Source: an uncultured Acidobacteriia bacterium (lineage in GTDB: Bacteria > Acidobacteriota > Terriglobia > Bryobacterales > Bryobacteraceae). Taken from it: a DNA stretch of 64,000 bases. The position numbers and the translations under genes are program-made. Positions within the stretch are counted from its first letter, which is position 1; each line of letters begins with the position of its first letter. Shown here piece after piece: positions 16,827-28,943 of the stretch. The notes beneath the pieces were generated by a model, which was given only the letters and a program-made list of their open reading frames with translations, made no database searches and was not told the origin of the DNA. Location of the stretch: positions 1 to 64,000 of the forward strand of contig CAIKMJ010000014.1 of NCBI GenBank assembly GCA_903828455.1, read 5' to 3'.

Positions 16827-18341
16827 ATGACGACTAATATCCCACCCACAGAAGCCAAAACTCTGCCGGAACACCCGCATACGGGTCACGGACAGCCCAC
16901 CGGCGGCGGCAAGCCAAAGAAACGCGGATTTATCTGGGCCATTTTCCTGGTCATTGTTCTCGGCGTGGGCGGCTACGCCGTCTATAACGCCGGCAAACCG
17001 CAGTCGACCGGCGCGCAGAAGACGGCCAAGAGCGCGACTTCGCGGACGGCGTTCGGTCCGCAACCGGTGGTGGTGGCGGAGGCGAAGCGGGCCTCGGTGC
17101 CGGTGTATTTGAACGGACTGGGCAATGTGACGGCGTTCTATTCGGTGCTGGTGAAGTCCCGGGTAGACGGCCAGCTCATGAGCGTGAATTTCAAGGAAGG
17201 CGATTTCGTTCAGAAGGATCAGGTGCTGATCGAAATCGATCCGCGGCCGTATCAGGTGCAGCTGGCGCTGGCGGAAGGAACGCTGGCGCGCGATCAGGCC
17301 TTGCTGGATAACGCCCGGCTCGATCTGGAACGGTACAGGAACCTGATGGCGCAGGACGCGATTCCGAAGCAGCAGCTCGACACGCAGACGGCGCTGGTGG
17401 CTCAGTATCAGGGAAGTATTAAGCAGGATACGGCGAATGTGGACAGCGCGAAGCTGCAGCTCACGTATTCGAAGGTGGTGGCGCCCATCAGCGGACGCGT
17501 GGGTCTTCGCCTGGTGGATCCGGGCAACATTGTGCATGCCAATGACGCGAACGGCATGGTGCTGATCACGCAGCTGGATCCGATTTCCGTGCTGTTCACC
17601 ATTCCGGAAGACAGTCTGCCGCAGGTGGTGGAGAAGATCCGTTCCGGAATGAAGCTGCCGGTGGAGGCATTCAGCCGGGACAATTCCCGCAAGATTGCCT
17701 CTGGCGTGGTGCAGACGCTGGACAACCAGATTGACAGCACCACCGGTACGTCGAAGCTGAAGGCTGTGTTCGACAACAAGGACGACAAGCTCTTCCCCAA
17801 CCAGTTCGTCAATATCCGGCTGCTGGCGAACACGCTGACCGACCAGTTGGTGGTTCCCGCCGTTGCCGTCCAGACAGGCCAGCAGGGAACGTTCGTGTAT
17901 GTGGTGGATGCGGATTCGAAGGTGCACATCCGGCCCGTCCAAATCCGGCAGCAGAGTGAAGAGACGGCCGACATCGCGAGCGGAATTCAGGATGGCGATC
18001 AGGTGGTCGTTGACGGAACTGACCGCCTTTCCGACGGGCTGACCGTTCGTGTCCGCAAGCCGGGTGAGCTGGAGCAGATTAACGCCGACCTTGCGAAGGG
18101 CGGCGGCAAGCGCAGCGGCAAGGGCGGCAAGAACGCGAAATCGGGTGGCACCGAAGGCGGCGCGGCCGAGCAGAAGGGCGCGGGCGGGGCTGGTTCGGGG
18201 GGCGCTGCTTCGTCGGGCGGAGCTTCGTCGGGCGGAGCTTCGTCAGGCGGAGAGGGTGCGGCGGGGAAACAGGCAGGCGGCGAGGCCAAGGGCGAAGGCC
18301 GGGCCGGCGGTCACCGTAAAGGCGGGGGCAAGACGCAGTGA
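16827..18341 (+). CDS. RND efflux periplasmic adaptor (MdtA-like)
   Basis: A 504-residue membrane fusion protein. A single N-terminal membrane anchor (about 33-50) follows a short cytoplasmic tail. The lipoyl halves are [20 protein letters not shown] and [19 protein letters not shown], with a coiled-coil hairpin between and beta-barrel and membrane-proximal domains after. It links the inner-membrane pump to the outer-membrane channel. The last 80 residues are a Gly/Ser/Ala/Lys-rich tail with a 15-bp DNA repeat (three units, 18207-18251), unusual for the family and probably disordered. It overlaps the first pump gene by 4 nt. Confidence 0.93.
   Translation: MTTNIPPTEAKTLPEHPHTGHGQPTGGGKPKKRGFIWAIFLVIVLGVGGYAVYNAGKPQSTGAQKTAKSATSRTAFGPQPVVVAEAKRASVPVYLNGLGNVTAFYSVLVKSRVDGQLMSVNFKEGDFVQKDQVLIEIDPRPYQVQLALAEGTLARDQALLDNARLDLERYRNLMAQDAIPKQQLDTQTALVAQYQGSIKQDTANVDSAKLQLTYSKVVAPISGRVGLRLVDPGNIVHANDANGMVLITQLDPISVLFTIPEDSLPQVVEKIRSGMKLPVEAFSRDNSRKIASGVVQTLDNQIDSTTGTSKLKAVFDNKDDKLFPNQFVNIRLLANTLTDQLVVPAVAVQTGQQGTFVYVVDADSKVHIRPVQIRQQSEETADIASGIQDGDQVVVDGTDRLSDGLTVRVRKPGELEQINADLAKGGGKRSGKGGKNAKSGGTEGGAAEQKGAGGAGSGGAASSGGASSGGASSGGEGAAGKQAGGEAKGEGRAGGHRKGGGKTQ
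18207..18251 (+). repeat. 15-bp coding tandem repeat, three units
   Basis: The unit GCTTCGTCGGGCGGA encodes ASSGG and lies in the tail of the adaptor protein. The third unit has one mismatch. Confidence 0.9.
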
Positions 18342-21300
18342 GTCCTTCCCGCATATTCATCCTGAGGCCGGTTGCGACCTCCCTCATGATGGCGGGGGTG
18401 GTGCTGGTGGGCTGGGTTGCGTTCCGGCAGCTTCCCGTATCGGCGCTGCCGCAGGTGGATTACCCCACCATTCAGGTGCAGACGTTTTATCCGGGCGCCA
18501 GTCCGGCAGTGATGACTTCGTCGGTGACGGCTCCGCTCGAAAAGCAGTTCGGGCAGGTGCCGGGGCTGACGCAGATGACGTCGATCAGTTCTTACGGCAG
18601 TTCGCTCATCACGCTGCAGTTCTCGCTCGATCTGAATATCGATATTGCCGAGCAGGAAGTGCAGGCGTCCATCAACGCCGCGGGCAGCTTCCTGCCCAAC
18701 AACCTTCCGGTCCCGCCGATCTACAGTAAGACCAACCCGGCCGACGCGCCGATTTTGACGGTGGCGATCAGTTCATCGGTCATGCCGCTGAGTAAGATCG
18801 AGGATCTGGCGGAAACGCGCATGGCGCAGCGTATTTCGCAGCTCAAAGGCGTAGGTCTGGTGTCGATCAGCGGCGGGCAGAGGCCGGCCGTCCGTGTACA
18901 GGCGAACCCGGCGGCGCTGGCCGCTTACGGGCTCAGCATGGAAACGCTGCGCACCGCGCTGGGAAGCGCCAATGCCAATCAGGCCAAGGGCAATTTCGAC
19001 GGCAAGGAAAGCTCCTGGACCATCAACGATAACGATCAGATCGAGTCGGGCGCGCAGTACGGGCCGATCGTGCTCGCTTATCGGAACGGGGCGCCGGTGC
19101 GTATTCGCGACGTAGCGAACGTGATCGACGGCGTGGAGAACAAGAACCAGGCGGCGTGGATCAATACGAATCCGGCGATTGTGCTGAATATTCAGCGCCA
19201 GCCGGGCAGTTCGATCATTGCGGTTGTCGATACGATTAAGGCGCTGCTGCCGCAGATTCAGGCGTCGATGCCGGAATCGGTCAAAATTCAGGTGATTACG
19301 GACCGCACGACGACGATTCGCGCGTCGGTGGACGACATTGAGTTCGAGCTGATCCTGACGATCGTGCTGGTCGTCGCGGTCATCTTTGTTTTCCTGCGCA
19401 GTGTGTCGGCGACCATTATTCCGGGCATCGCGGTGCCGCTGTCGCTGATCGGCACATTCGCGGTGATGTATCTGCTGGATTTCAGCATCGACAACCTCTC
19501 GCTGATGGCGCTGGCGATCTCGACCGGTTTCGTGGTGGACGATGCGATCGTGGTGATCGAGAATATCGCCCGCTATCTCGAAATGGGTTTCTCGCCGATG
19601 GAAGCGGCGCTGAAGGGCTCGGAAGAAATCGGGTTCACCGTCGTGTCGCTGACCGTGTCTCTGATCGCGGTGCTGATTCCGCTGCTGTTCATGGCGGATA
19701 TTGTGGGCCGTCTGTTCCGCGAATTCGCGATCACGCTGGCGGTCGCCATTATGTTCTCGGCGTTTGTTTCGCTGACGCTGACGCCCATGATGTCGGCGCG
19801 CATCCTGAAGCACACGCCGGAATCGGAGCAGGGCTGGTTCTTCCGGTGGTCGGAGTGGTGCTTCGTCAAGACGATCGAGGCTTACGGGGCGGCGGTGCGG
19901 ATGGTGCTGCGCCACCAGTTCGCCACGCTGATGGTCGCGGTGGCGACGCTGGGCGCAACCATTTACCTGTACGTCATCGTGCCCAAGGGATTTTTCCCGG
20001 TTCAGGATACGGGCATCATTATCGGCATCACGGCCGCGCCGGAGACGGTCTCGTTCGAGGCCATGGGCCGGCGTCAGCAGGAACTGGTCAAGGCCATTCT
20101 GGAAGACCCGGCAGTGGAGAATCTGACCTCTTTCATCGGTGTGGACGGCGTGAATACGACGCTGAACAGCGGGCGAATTCAGATCACGCTGAAGCCGCTC
20201 GAGGAGCGTCACATCTCGGCCGGAGACATCATCCGGCGTTTGCAGACGCGCGTGAGCGGCGTCTCGGGAATTGAACTTTTCATGCAGCCGGTGCAGGATC
20301 TCACGGTGGAGGACCGCATCAGCCGCACGCAGTATCAGTATTCGCTCGATGCGCCGGACAAAGCGACGCTCGATACCTGGGTGCCGCGGCTTGTGCAGCG
20401 CATGAAACAGATTCCCGAACTGCGGGATGTGGCGAGCGATCAGCAGAACGGCGGGCTCGGCTACCGGGTGCAGATCGACCGCGATACGGCGGGCCGGTTC
20501 GGCATCACGCCGCAGAACATCGACGACGTGCTGTACGATTCGTTCGGGCAGCGTCAGGTGTCGACGATTTTCACGCAGTCGAACCAGTATCACGTGGTGC
20601 TGGAAGCTGCGCCGGAGTGGCAGAAGAGCGCCGAAACGCTGGGGAATCTTCGGGTCCAGATCGGCTCGGCGTCGCAGAACCTGGCTTCCACAATTGCGCT
20701 GGCCGGCACGAACACGGCGCTGACCGGAGCGGCGGCGATCGCCCAGGCACCGCTCAGTTCGTTCACCCACATTACGCCCGTCCAGGTTCCGCTGACGATC
20801 AATCACCAGGGGCAGTTCCCGGTGGTGACGCTGTCGTTCAACCTGGCGCCGGGTGCCTCCCTCGGCAACGCGGTGCAGCACATCCGGGCCGCGTATAAGG
20901 AAATCGGCATGCCGGGGAGCATTGAGCCGGCCTTCCAGGGAACGGCGCGCGCGTTTGAAAGCTCGCTGGCCAACGAGGTTTATCTGATTCTTGCGGCGCT
21001 GGTGACGGTGTACATTGTGCTGGGCGTGCTCTACGAGAGCTACATCCACCCGGTGACGATTCTTTCCACGCTGCCGTCGGCGGGGGTGGGCGCGATTGCC
21101 GCGCTGTACCTGTTCCACAAGGACCTCGACATCATTGCGCTGATCGGCATCATCCTGCTGATCGGGATCGTGAAGAAGAACGCCATCATGATGATCGATT
21201 TCGCGCTGGAAGCCGAGCGCAAAGAGGGGAAGAGTCCGCAGGAGGCGATATATCAGGCGTGCCTGCTGCGCTTCCGCCCGATCATGATGACGACGATGGC

Positions 21301-21571
21301 GGCGCTGTTCGGCGCCGTGCCGCTGGCGACGGGCACGGGCGTGGGCTCGGAGCTGCGCCAGCCGCTCGGCATCAGTATTATCGGCGGGCTGTGCGTGAGT
21401 CAGGTGCTGACGCTGTTTACGACGCCGGTGATTTACCTCTGGTTCGACCGCATTGCCCGGTGGATGGCGCGCGGCAAAGCGGCGGAAGAAGGTAGCGAAG
21501 ACGGAAGCGAAGGCGGAAGCGATTTGGATGACGGCGGACAATCCGCCGGGCAGGTTCCGGAGCTGATATGA
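18338..21571 (+). CDS. RND efflux pump permease, MdtB-like
   Basis: A 1077-residue HAE1-family pump with the usual 12 helices and two large periplasmic loops. It begins [17 protein letters not shown] and [16 protein letters not shown]. The helix-4 region has [21 protein letters not shown] with the proton-relay Asp pair (VVDDAI). Together with the next gene it resembles E. coli MdtB/MdtC, which assemble as a heterotrimer for drug and bile-salt export. The C-terminus carries an acidic tail of GSE-type repeats. GTG start overlaps the adaptor stop. Confidence 0.94.
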   Translation: MSPSRIFILRPVATSLMMAGVVLVGWVAFRQLPVSALPQVDYPTIQVQTFYPGASPAVMTSSVTAPLEKQFGQVPGLTQMTSISSYGSSLITLQFSLDLNIDIAEQEVQASINAAGSFLPNNLPVPPIYSKTNPADAPILTVAISSSVMPLSKIEDLAETRMAQRISQLKGVGLVSISGGQRPAVRVQANPAALAAYGLSMETLRTALGSANANQAKGNFDGKESSWTINDNDQIESGAQYGPIVLAYRNGAPVRIRDVANVIDGVENKNQAAWINTNPAIVLNIQRQPGSSIIAVVDTIKALLPQIQASMPESVKIQVITDRTTTIRASVDDIEFELILTIVLVVAVIFVFLRSVSATIIPGIAVPLSLIGTFAVMYLLDFSIDNLSLMALAISTGFVVDDAIVVIENIARYLEMGFSPMEAALKGSEEIGFTVVSLTVSLIAVLIPLLFMADIVGRLFREFAITLAVAIMFSAFVSLTLTPMMSARILKHTPESEQGWFFRWSEWCFVKTIEAYGAAVRMVLRHQFATLMVAVATLGATIYLYVIVPKGFFPVQDTGIIIGITAAPETVSFEAMGRRQQELVKAILEDPAVENLTSFIGVDGVNTTLNSGRIQITLKPLEERHISAGDIIRRLQTRVSGVSGIELFMQPVQDLTVEDRISRTQYQYSLDAPDKATLDTWVPRLVQRMKQIPELRDVASDQQNGGLGYRVQIDRDTAGRFGITPQNIDDVLYDSFGQRQVSTIFTQSNQYHVVLEAAPEWQKSAETLGNLRVQIGSASQNLASTIALAGTNTALTGAAAIAQAPLSSFTHITPVQVPLTINHQGQFPVVTLSFNLAPGASLGNAVQHIRAAYKEIGMPGSIEPAFQGTARAFESSLANEVYLILAALVTVYIVLGVLYESYIHPVTILSTLPSAGVGAIAALYLFHKDLDIIALIGIILLIGIVKKNAIMMIDFALEAERKEGKSPQEAIYQACLLRFRPIMMTTMAALFGAVPLATGTGVGSELRQPLGISIIGGLCVSQVLTLFTTPVIYLWFDRIARWMARGKAAEEGSEDGSEGGSDLDDGGQSAGQVPELI

Positions 21572-24500
21572 GTATTTCGGCGCCCTTTATCAAACGACCG
21601 GTGGCGACCACGCTGCTGACGATCGCGATTACGCTGGCGGGCGGCATCGCGTACTTTCAGCTGCCGGTGTCGTCGCTGCCGCAGGTGGATTTTCCGACCA
21701 TCAGCGTATTCACCAATATGCCGGGCGCCAGTCCGCAGGTGATGGCGGCCTCGGTGGCCACGCCGCTCGAAAAGCAGTTTACGCGTATCGCGGGCGTGAC
21801 CGAGATGACGTCGTACAGCAGCCTCGGGAGCGCCTATATCACGATGCAGTTCGACCTGAGCCGCGATATCAATGCCGCGGCTCGCGACGTGCAGGCGGCG
21901 ATCAATGCGGCGCGCGGCTTTTTGCCCGCCAACCTGCCGCGCAATCCGCAGTACAGGAAGTCGAACCCGTCCGATACGTCGATTCTGATTCTCTCGATGG
22001 AGTCCGACGTGGTGCCGCGGACGACCTTGTACGATCTGGCGTCTTCGGTATTTGCGCAGAAACTGGCGCAGGTAAAGGGCGTGGGGCAGGTGTCGGTGGG
22101 CGGAAGCTCATTGCCGGCCGTTCGCGTGGAGCTCAATCCGCAGCCGCTTTCGCAGTACAACGTGGGGCTCGATCAGGTCGGTTCCTTCCTGCAGGGGGCC
22201 AACTCGAATAAGCCGCAGGGGATGCTGACGAACGGCGATATGAGCATTCCGCTCTCCGCCAGCGACCAGTTGTTCAAAGCGAGCGAATACCAGAATCTGG
22301 TGGTCGTTTACCGGAACGGCGCACCGGTGCGGCTGAGCGATCTCGGCCGCGTGGTCGATTCGGCGGAAGACGTTCGCAACCTCGGCCTTTCCAACGGGCG
22401 CGAGGCGGTGCTCATATCGGTCTACCGGCAGCCGAACGGCAACATCATCGATACGGTGGAGCGCATCAAGGCGCTGCTGCCCCAGTTCCGGGCGTCGCTG
22501 CCGGCGAACGTCAACATGAATATCGACATGGACCGCACGGTGATGATCCGCTCCTCGGTCCGGGATGCGGAAATCAACATGGCGATTTCCGTGCTGCTCG
22601 TTGTCGTGGTCGTCTACATATTTCTGCGGAACTTCCGCGCGACGCTGATCCCGAGCGTGGCGGTGCCGGTCTCGCTGATCGCGACATTCGGCGCCATGTA
22701 TCTGTTCGGCTACAGCATCGATAATCTGTCGCTGATGGCGCTGGCGATTGCCACCGGTTTTGTGGTGGACGACGCCATTGTGGTGATCGAGAACATTTCG
22801 CGGTACATCGAAAAAGGAATGAGCCCGATGCGCGCGGCGTATCTGGGGGCGAAGGAAATCGGCTTCACGGTGCTCTCGATGAGCGTGTCGCTGATTGCCG
22901 TGTTTATTCCGATTCTGATGATGGGCGGCATTGTGGGCCGGTTGTTCCGCGAATTCGCGATGGTGCTCGCCTTCGCCATTTTTATTTCGATGCTGGTGTC
23001 GCTGACGACGACCCCGATGATGTGTGCGCGGCTGCTGAAGCCGCACAAGGACCAGGGGCGTTTCTACCGGTCCACGGAAAAACTGTTTGAGTGGATTCTC
23101 TCCACATACGCCTCGGCACTGGAGGCAGTGCTGCGCTTCCCGGCGCCGGTGCTGGTGATCATGTTTGTCACGCTTGGCGTGAGCGTGTACATGTACGTCA
23201 AGATTCCCAAGGGCTTTTTCCCGCAGCAGGACAGCGGGCGGCTTTTCGGCGTGGTGCTGGGGCAACAGCACATTTCTTATCAGGCGCTGGTGGAAAAGGC
23301 GCGGTTTTATGAAGCGATCATCCGCCAGGATCCCGACGTTGAGGTGGTCAACATGTCGGCGGGCGCCAGCGGCGGCGGCACGGCGACCAACCGCGCCAGC
23401 ATGAGCATTCAGCTGAAACCGCTCGGTCAGCGGACGGCGACATCGGATCAGATTATCGCCCGCATCCGGCGAAAGGCGGCGGCGATGCCCGGAGCAACGC
23501 TGTTGCTGCAGACGTCGCAGGATATTAAGATCGGCGCGCGCATTTCCAACGCGCAATACCAGTACACGCTGCAGACGCAGGATCTCGATCAGCTGTCGCA
23601 ATGGTCCAACAAAATGCTGGCCAAGCTGCAGACGCTGCCGGAGATTACCGATCTCAGTTCGGATCAGCAGACGGCGGGATTGTCTTCGTACGTGACGATT
23701 GACCGCGATACGGCCTCGCGCCTCGGTCTCACGGCGCAGGCGGTGGACGCGGCGCTGTACGATGCGTTCGGGCAGCGGCAGGTATCGGTGATGTATAAGT
23801 CGATCAACCAGTACCATGTGGTGCTGGCGCTCGAACAGCAGTGGTGGGAGAACCCGGACTTCCTGCAACGGATTTACGTGCAGTCGCCGCGCGGACTGTC
23901 GGTGCCGCTTTCCGCGTTCAGCAAGTACAGGGACGCGAGCACGCCGCTCCAGTTGCCGCATCAGGGCCAGTTTCCGGCGTCCACCATTTCCTTCAATCTG
24001 GAAGACGGGGTTTCGCTGAGCGATGCGGTCGCGGTGATCAACAAGGCCGCCATAGAAATCGGCATGCCGGCCAGCATCACGGGTAAATTCGCGGGCACCG
24101 CGCAGGCGTATCAGGATTCGCTCGACAGTGAACCGATCCTGATTCTGACGGCGCTGCTGGCGGTGTACATCATCCTCGGGATGCTGTATGAGAGCCTCAT
24201 TCATCCGATCACGATTATTTCGACGCTGCCCTCGGCGGGCCTCGGGGCGCTGATGGCGCTGTCGCTGTTCCACATTGAGCTGAGCATTATCGCGATCATC
24301 GGAATCATTCTGCTGATCGGCATTGTGAAGAAGAATGCCATCATGATGATCGATTTCGCGCTGGCGGGCGAACGCCGCGGCCTGAGCGCGCGCGATGCGA
24401 TTTACCGGGCCTGTCTGCTGCGTTTCCGTCCCATTGTGATGACCACGATGGCCGCGCTGCTCGGCGGCCTGCCGCTCGCCATTGGCTGGGGCAACGGCGG

Positions 24501-24696
24501 CGAACTGCGCAAGCCGCTCGGCATCAGCATTATGGGCGGACTGATTGTCAGCCAGCTGATAACACTTTTCTCCACTCCTGTGACCTACTTATATCTAGAC
24601 CGCCTCGGCAAACGATTCAGCCGTAAGATTGTCCCCGGGCAGACACGTTTGCCCGAAATCCTGATTCCCGGCGGCGCCGCGGAGAGTGCCGATTGA
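21568..24696 (+). CDS. RND efflux pump permease, MdtC-like
   Basis: A 1042-residue HAE1-family pump overlapping the first pump gene by ATGA. It has [19 protein letters not shown] at the start, [23 protein letters not shown] in helix 4, and the second repeat [15 protein letters not shown] near the C-terminus. Both pump genes keep the Asp pair, so neither looks inactive. The two permeases are clear paralogues and probably form a mixed trimer, as in MdtBC. Confidence 0.94.
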   Translation: MSISAPFIKRPVATTLLTIAITLAGGIAYFQLPVSSLPQVDFPTISVFTNMPGASPQVMAASVATPLEKQFTRIAGVTEMTSYSSLGSAYITMQFDLSRDINAAARDVQAAINAARGFLPANLPRNPQYRKSNPSDTSILILSMESDVVPRTTLYDLASSVFAQKLAQVKGVGQVSVGGSSLPAVRVELNPQPLSQYNVGLDQVGSFLQGANSNKPQGMLTNGDMSIPLSASDQLFKASEYQNLVVVYRNGAPVRLSDLGRVVDSAEDVRNLGLSNGREAVLISVYRQPNGNIIDTVERIKALLPQFRASLPANVNMNIDMDRTVMIRSSVRDAEINMAISVLLVVVVVYIFLRNFRATLIPSVAVPVSLIATFGAMYLFGYSIDNLSLMALAIATGFVVDDAIVVIENISRYIEKGMSPMRAAYLGAKEIGFTVLSMSVSLIAVFIPILMMGGIVGRLFREFAMVLAFAIFISMLVSLTTTPMMCARLLKPHKDQGRFYRSTEKLFEWILSTYASALEAVLRFPAPVLVIMFVTLGVSVYMYVKIPKGFFPQQDSGRLFGVVLGQQHISYQALVEKARFYEAIIRQDPDVEVVNMSAGASGGGTATNRASMSIQLKPLGQRTATSDQIIARIRRKAAAMPGATLLLQTSQDIKIGARISNAQYQYTLQTQDLDQLSQWSNKMLAKLQTLPEITDLSSDQQTAGLSSYVTIDRDTASRLGLTAQAVDAALYDAFGQRQVSVMYKSINQYHVVLALEQQWWENPDFLQRIYVQSPRGLSVPLSAFSKYRDASTPLQLPHQGQFPASTISFNLEDGVSLSDAVAVINKAAIEIGMPASITGKFAGTAQAYQDSLDSEPILILTALLAVYIILGMLYESLIHPITIISTLPSAGLGALMALSLFHIELSIIAIIGIILLIGIVKKNAIMMIDFALAGERRGLSARDAIYRACLLRFRPIVMTTMAALLGGLPLAIGWGNGGELRKPLGISIMGGLIVSQLITLFSTPVTYLYLDRLGKRFSRKIVPGQTRLPEILIPGGAAESAD

Positions 24697-26321
24697 TCTG
24701 TACCCGATATCTGCGGGCGGCGCTGCTGCCCGCGCTGTTCTGTTCCGCCTGTAATGTGGCGCCGAAGTACGTCAGGCCGGCCGCGCTTCCGCCTGCCGCC
24801 TTCCCGGCCGGTTTTAAAGAGCTGAAGGCCAACGATCAGTGGAAGTTTGCCGAGCCCGGCGACGCGGCGCTGCGCGGCAAGTGGTGGGAGATTTTCGGCG
24901 ACGCGAAGCTGAACGAACTGGAAGAAAAGATCAGCGTCGACAACCAGAACGTCAAGCAGGCGGAAGCGCAGTTTCTTGCGGCGCGCGCCTCTATCGACCA
25001 GCAGCACGCCGGATATTTTCCCGCCATTACCAGCAGTCCGTCGGCTTCGCGAAATCAGGGTTCGGGCGTGCTGACCTCGGCGGCCAACAATCGCCAGAGT
25101 TCGTCGATGACGCTTTCGAGCGGCGCAACGTGGGAGGCCGATGTCTGGGGCCGGATCCACACGGCCGTTGAGGGCGCGACGGCGAATGCGCAGGTGGTGG
25201 CGGCGAATCTGGAAAACGTGCGGCTCAGCCTGCAGGGTACGCTTGCGGCCGACTACTTCACCATCGCTTCCATCGACATGCAGATCGCGCTGCTGCGCGA
25301 TACGGTGGAGGGGTACCAGAAATACCTCACGCTGACGATCAATCGCTTCAATGGCGGGGTGGCCGCGAAGTCCGACATCGCGCTGGCACAGACGCAGCTT
25401 TCCACCACGCAGGCGCAGTTGACGGACCTTGGCGTGGCGCGCGCGCAGTTCGAACATGCGATTGCCGTTCTGACCGGGCAGGCTCCGGCGGGCTTTTCGC
25501 TGCCGCCGCTGAAGATTGCCGCGCCGCCGCCGCCGATTCCGCTGGCCGTGCCGTCGAAGCTGCTGGAGCGCCGGCCGGATGTTGCCGCCGCCGAGCGCCA
25601 GATTGCGCTGCAAAATGCCAACCTCGGGCTGGCGAAGATTGCCTTTTATCCGACCGTCACGCTTTCGGGTTCGGCCGGCCTGCAGGCGTCCGGGCTGCAG
25701 AATCTGTTCACGTGGCCGGCGCATATCTGGTCGGTGGGGCCGGGCATTTCGGAGACGCTTTTCGATTTCGGCCGCCGCGATGCCGCGCTTGAGCTGTCGA
25801 TGGCCAATTACGATGCCAGCGTTGCGACTTACCGGCAGACGGTGCTGACCGCCTTCCAGAACGTAGAGGACGATCTGGCTGCGCTGCGGGTGTTGGCGGA
25901 GGAGGCCACTCAGGTGGCCGAAGCCGTGGCGGCCGCTGAGCAGTCGCTGTCGCTCATCACCGAACGCTACAAGGCCGGGACGAATTCGTACCTCGATGTC
26001 ATCAATACCCAGACCATCGCGCTCAACAACGAACGCACGGCGGTTACCGTGCTGCAGCGGCGGATGACGGCCTCGGTTGCGCTTGTGCAGGCACTGGGCG
26101 GGGGATGGGATGCCTCGGCGCTGCCGACTTACGATCAGCTGCGGTCGCACGAGATGGCCGATCCGAAGAATACGCACGAGGTTGCGCAGCCTGGGACGAA
26201 CCAGGCGGCGCCGCCCGCGGGAGACAAGCCGGTTTCGGCAACACCCGCGGCGGATGCGCCGCCGGTGGCGTCAAAGCAGGGGCAGGGAAGTCTGTTGCAC
26301 CGCCTCGCCCACGCGCTGTAG
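24693..26321 (+). CDS. Outer-membrane efflux lipoprotein (NodT/TolC family)
   Basis: A 542-residue outer-membrane factor. A lipoprotein signal ends at FCSAC, so the channel is probably lipid-anchored at its N-terminus. Two OEP repeats follow, with VARAQFEHAIAVLTG and LLERRPDVAAAERQIALQNANLGLAKIAFYPT, a standard NodT-type stretch. The last 60 residues are Pro/Ala/Lys-rich and poorly conserved. TTG start overlaps the pump stop, completing a tripartite export system. Confidence 0.92.
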   Translation: MICTRYLRAALLPALFCSACNVAPKYVRPAALPPAAFPAGFKELKANDQWKFAEPGDAALRGKWWEIFGDAKLNELEEKISVDNQNVKQAEAQFLAARASIDQQHAGYFPAITSSPSASRNQGSGVLTSAANNRQSSSMTLSSGATWEADVWGRIHTAVEGATANAQVVAANLENVRLSLQGTLAADYFTIASIDMQIALLRDTVEGYQKYLTLTINRFNGGVAAKSDIALAQTQLSTTQAQLTDLGVARAQFEHAIAVLTGQAPAGFSLPPLKIAAPPPPIPLAVPSKLLERRPDVAAAERQIALQNANLGLAKIAFYPTVTLSGSAGLQASGLQNLFTWPAHIWSVGPGISETLFDFGRRDAALELSMANYDASVATYRQTVLTAFQNVEDDLAALRVLAEEATQVAEAVAAAEQSLSLITERYKAGTNSYLDVINTQTIALNNERTAVTVLQRRMTASVALVQALGGGWDASALPTYDQLRSHEMADPKNTHEVAQPGTNQAAPPAGDKPVSATPAADAPPVASKQGQGSLLHRLAHAL

Positions 26322-26341
26322 CTGAACGTCCGATCGATACG

Positions 26342-27289
26342 TCAGGCGGCGCTGGCCGCGTCGAGCTGAGCGATGGCGTCGGCATCGAGCGCGAGGTCGG
26401 CCGCTGCGATCAGATCCCGCAGTTGCGCATCGCTGGTTGCGCTGGCAATCGGAGTAACGGCTGGCCTGGCGATGAGCCACGCCAGCGCCACGCTGGCTAC
26501 CGATGCGCCGGTGCGCGCCGCAACTTCGTCGAGTGCAGCAAGGACGCGAAAACCGCGCTCATTGAGGTACCGTCCCACCATGCCGCCGCGGGCCTTGCCG
26601 GCCGCATCCGCCGGCTTGCGGTATTTGCCCGTCAGGAATCCCGCCGCGAGCGAGAAGTAGGGAATCACGGCCAGTCCGTATTCGGCCACCACCGGGGCAA
26701 GCGTGGCTTCGTAGGCTGTCCGCTCCATCATGTTGTAATGCGGCTGCAGCGTGACGTAGCTTGCGTTGCCCGGCTGCCGGCCCGCCTCCATCGCTTCACG
26801 CAGACGTGCCGCGGAGTAGTTACTGGCTCCGACGTAGCGTACTTTTCCCTGTTCGATCAGCTTCCGGTAGGCACCGAGCGTCACCTCCGGCGGCGTCTGC
26901 GGATCGTCCTGGTGCGACTGGTAAAGGTCGATGTAATCCGTCTGCAGGCGGCGCAGCGAATCCTCCACCGCCTTGACGATGTAGGAAGCCGCCAGCCCGA
27001 CGCGTCCGCCGCCCATATCCATGCCAACCTTCGTCGCGAGCACAACGCGGTTGCGCTTGCCGGATGCAGCGAACCATTTGCCGATAATCGATTCGGATTC
27101 TCCGCCCGAATGGCCCGGCACCCAGCGCGAATAAAGATCGGCCGTGTCGATGAAGTTCAGACCGGCGTCGAAGGCGCGGTCGAGCTGGCGAAGCGAATCC
27201 GCCTCGCTCAGCGTCCAGCCGTAAACGTTGCCGCCCAGCATGACCGGCGGCACCATCAGATCCGTCGTGCCCAGCTTGCGAGTTTTCAT
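26342..27289 (-). CDS. Aldo/keto reductase
   Basis: A 315-residue TIM-barrel oxidoreductase. The catalytic Asp/Tyr are in FIDTADLYSRW (about 47-55), the Lys in LATKVGM (about 86) and the His in LYQSHQDD. The NADPH-binding C-terminus is present (ASATSDAQLRDLIAA). It lies 67 nt downstream of the isocitrate dehydrogenase-like gene on the same strand. The substrate is unknown; the family is broad. Confidence 0.9.
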   Translation of the reverse strand: MKTRKLGTTDLMVPPVMLGGNVYGWTLSEADSLRQLDRAFDAGLNFIDTADLYSRWVPGHSGGESESIIGKWFAASGKRNRVVLATKVGMDMGGGRVGLAASYIVKAVEDSLRRLQTDYIDLYQSHQDDPQTPPEVTLGAYRKLIEQGKVRYVGASNYSAARLREAMEAGRQPGNASYVTLQPHYNMMERTAYEATLAPVVAEYGLAVIPYFSLAAGFLTGKYRKPADAAGKARGGMVGRYLNERGFRVLAALDEVAARTGASVASVALAWLIARPAVTPIASATSDAQLRDLIAAADLALDADAIAQLDAASAA

Positions 27290-27356
27290 TGGCCTGCCCT
27301 GCTTTCTGCAGCGCGTCCTTTTTGCGACGCGCCTTCTGACCGTGTCTTGACGTCAG

Positions 27357-28361
27357 CTATAAAGCGTCGATGACGGCCTGGGTGAACTCTTCGGTTCCGG
27401 CGGCGCCGCCAACGTCGCGCGTGAGATGTTTCTTTTCCGCGTAGACCTTTTCAATCGCGCGCTGCATCCGGATGGCCGCGTCACGCTCGCCGAGGTGCGC
27501 CAGCATGAGCCGCGCCGACTGCATGAGCGCCGTCGGGTTCGCCATGCCCTTGCCCGCGATATCCGGCGCCGAGCCGTGCACCGCTTCAAAGACCGCGCAC
27601 GTGAGGCCGAGATTGGCGCCCGGCACGATGCCGAGTCCACCGACGAGGCCGGCGCAGAGGTCGGAAACAATGTCGCCGTACAGGTTGGGCAGCACCAGCA
27701 CATCGAACGTTTCCGGACGAATCACCAGCTGCATGCAGGCGTTGTCGACAATCAGTTCGCTGTATTCAATCTGCGGGAAGTTGGCGGCAACCTCGCGGCA
27801 GCAGCGCAGGAACAGGCCGTCGCTCATCTTCATGATGTTGGCCTTGTGGATTGCGACGACCTTCTTCCGGTGCTCCTTTGCCGCATATTCAAACGCCGCC
27901 TGCGCAATGCGCGCCGACGCGGTGCGGGTGATGACCTTCAGGCTTTCGACCACGTCCGGCACCACTTCGTGTTCAATGCCGGAGTAGAGGTCTTCCGTGT
28001 TCTCGCGGAAGATGACCATGTCGATCGGCAGGTCGTTGAAGCGTGTATCGAGGCCTGGCAGCATGCGCACGGGCCGGAAATTCACGAACAGATTCAGCCG
28101 CTTGCGGAGCGCCACATTCACGCTCGGATGGCCGCTGGCGATCGGCGTCCCGACCGGCCCCTTCAGCCCGCAGTTGGTTCTCGCCAGGGATTCAAAAATA
28201 GTCTCCGGCAGATATTTTCCCGTGGCCTTTTCGGCAGCCACACCGGCGTCCACGCGCTCCCATTCGATGCTGACACCCGTCGCATCCACCACCCGCACTG
28301 TCGCATCGGCCACTTCCGGCCCAATTCCGTCGCCTGGTATTAAGGTAATTTTGTGGGTCAC
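27357..28361 (-). CDS. NAD-dependent isocitrate/isopropylmalate dehydrogenase family protein
   Basis: A 334-residue protein beginning THKITLIPGDGIGPEVAD. FRENTEDLYSGIEHEV and NLYGDIVSDLCAGLVGGLGIVPG are diagnostic. The ENTEDLYSG segment and length match NAD-type isocitrate dehydrogenase of the mitochondrial type rather than LeuB. Substrate choice cannot be fixed by eye. The GTG start is chosen because the family begins within two residues of it and a TATACT -10 hexamer lies 7 nt upstream. Confidence 0.88.
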   Translation of the reverse strand: MTHKITLIPGDGIGPEVADATVRVVDATGVSIEWERVDAGVAAEKATGKYLPETIFESLARTNCGLKGPVGTPIASGHPSVNVALRKRLNLFVNFRPVRMLPGLDTRFNDLPIDMVIFRENTEDLYSGIEHEVVPDVVESLKVITRTASARIAQAAFEYAAKEHRKKVVAIHKANIMKMSDGLFLRCCREVAANFPQIEYSELIVDNACMQLVIRPETFDVLVLPNLYGDIVSDLCAGLVGGLGIVPGANLGLTCAVFEAVHGSAPDIAGKGMANPTALMQSARLMLAHLGERDAAIRMQRAIEKVYAEKKHLTRDVGGAAGTEEFTQAVIDAL

Positions 28362-28368
28362 TGATCGT

Positions 28369-28374
28369 AGTATA
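28369..28374 (-). promoter_or_regulatory. Putative -10 element (TATACT) of the isocitrate dehydrogenase-like gene
   Basis: TATACT on the minus strand lies 7 nt before the GTG. A transcript would begin at the start codon. Confidence 0.5.
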
Positions 28375-28546
28375 CGAAGGGCGCAAAAGCGGGCATCTGA
28401 AACGCCGCGGAATGGCGATGGCGGTACTGCGGAGGCTGGCAATGCATCTTGAACCGCGTTGTTCGGCCTGCATCGGCCGACCCGGGCTGTTGCTGTAGCC
28501 TTACTGACCGAACCCGATGAGTGCGGCGTGTGGGATAACAGGTGTG

Positions 28547-28855
28547 ATGTCGTTCCGTCTCCGCACCGCGAAGGGAAAGCTGAAGATCGAGCATTCGATT
28601 CTCGACAACCTCCGCCCGGTGCTGGAGAAACTGGTGGCGCGCGAAGATATCCGCTCCATCATTCCCGGCGTGATCCGGCCCGTTCGCGATGCCAAAGGCG
28701 GGGTGGTGACGATCCGCATCACGGTGCCGGTGCAGAACGGCTGGAAGGCGATTGCGCTGGCCAACGGTGCGCGGCAGGAGTTGTTCATCAGCACGGCGCT
28801 TTCGGAATCGCAGTTGAGCGATGCGCTGCATGAGGCGATCAAGGCCGCCGGATGA
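28547..28855 (+). CDS. Small DUF2103-like protein
   Basis: A 102-residue protein from the ATG at 28547; an earlier ATG at 28517 adds ten residues. The core KLKIEHSILDNLRPVLEKLVAREDIRSIIPGVI resembles DUF2103 proteins as I recall them, a small family of unknown function sometimes called metal-binding. The assignment is from memory of the pattern, not a search. It stands alone, divergent from the isocitrate dehydrogenase gene. Confidence 0.55.
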   Translation: MSFRLRTAKGKLKIEHSILDNLRPVLEKLVAREDIRSIIPGVIRPVRDAKGGVVTIRITVPVQNGWKAIALANGARQELFISTALSESQLSDALHEAIKAAG

Positions 28856-28943
28856 AGGCGGCTCCATATTAAATTTCTTTCGCAATCGCCGAATGCTGAA
28901 GACTTCCGGCGCGTGTTTGCGTTAATCAGAACAGGAGGCAGTT

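Noticed and set aside
18773-21541. A 922-codon open frame on the minus strand opposite the first RND pump gene
   Set aside because: It is the antisense of a well-supported gene; composition is Arg/His/Gln-rich with no domain, as expected for high-GC shadow frames.
22108-24273. A 721-codon open frame opposite the second RND pump gene
   Set aside because: Same reason; the plus-strand gene has full family signatures.
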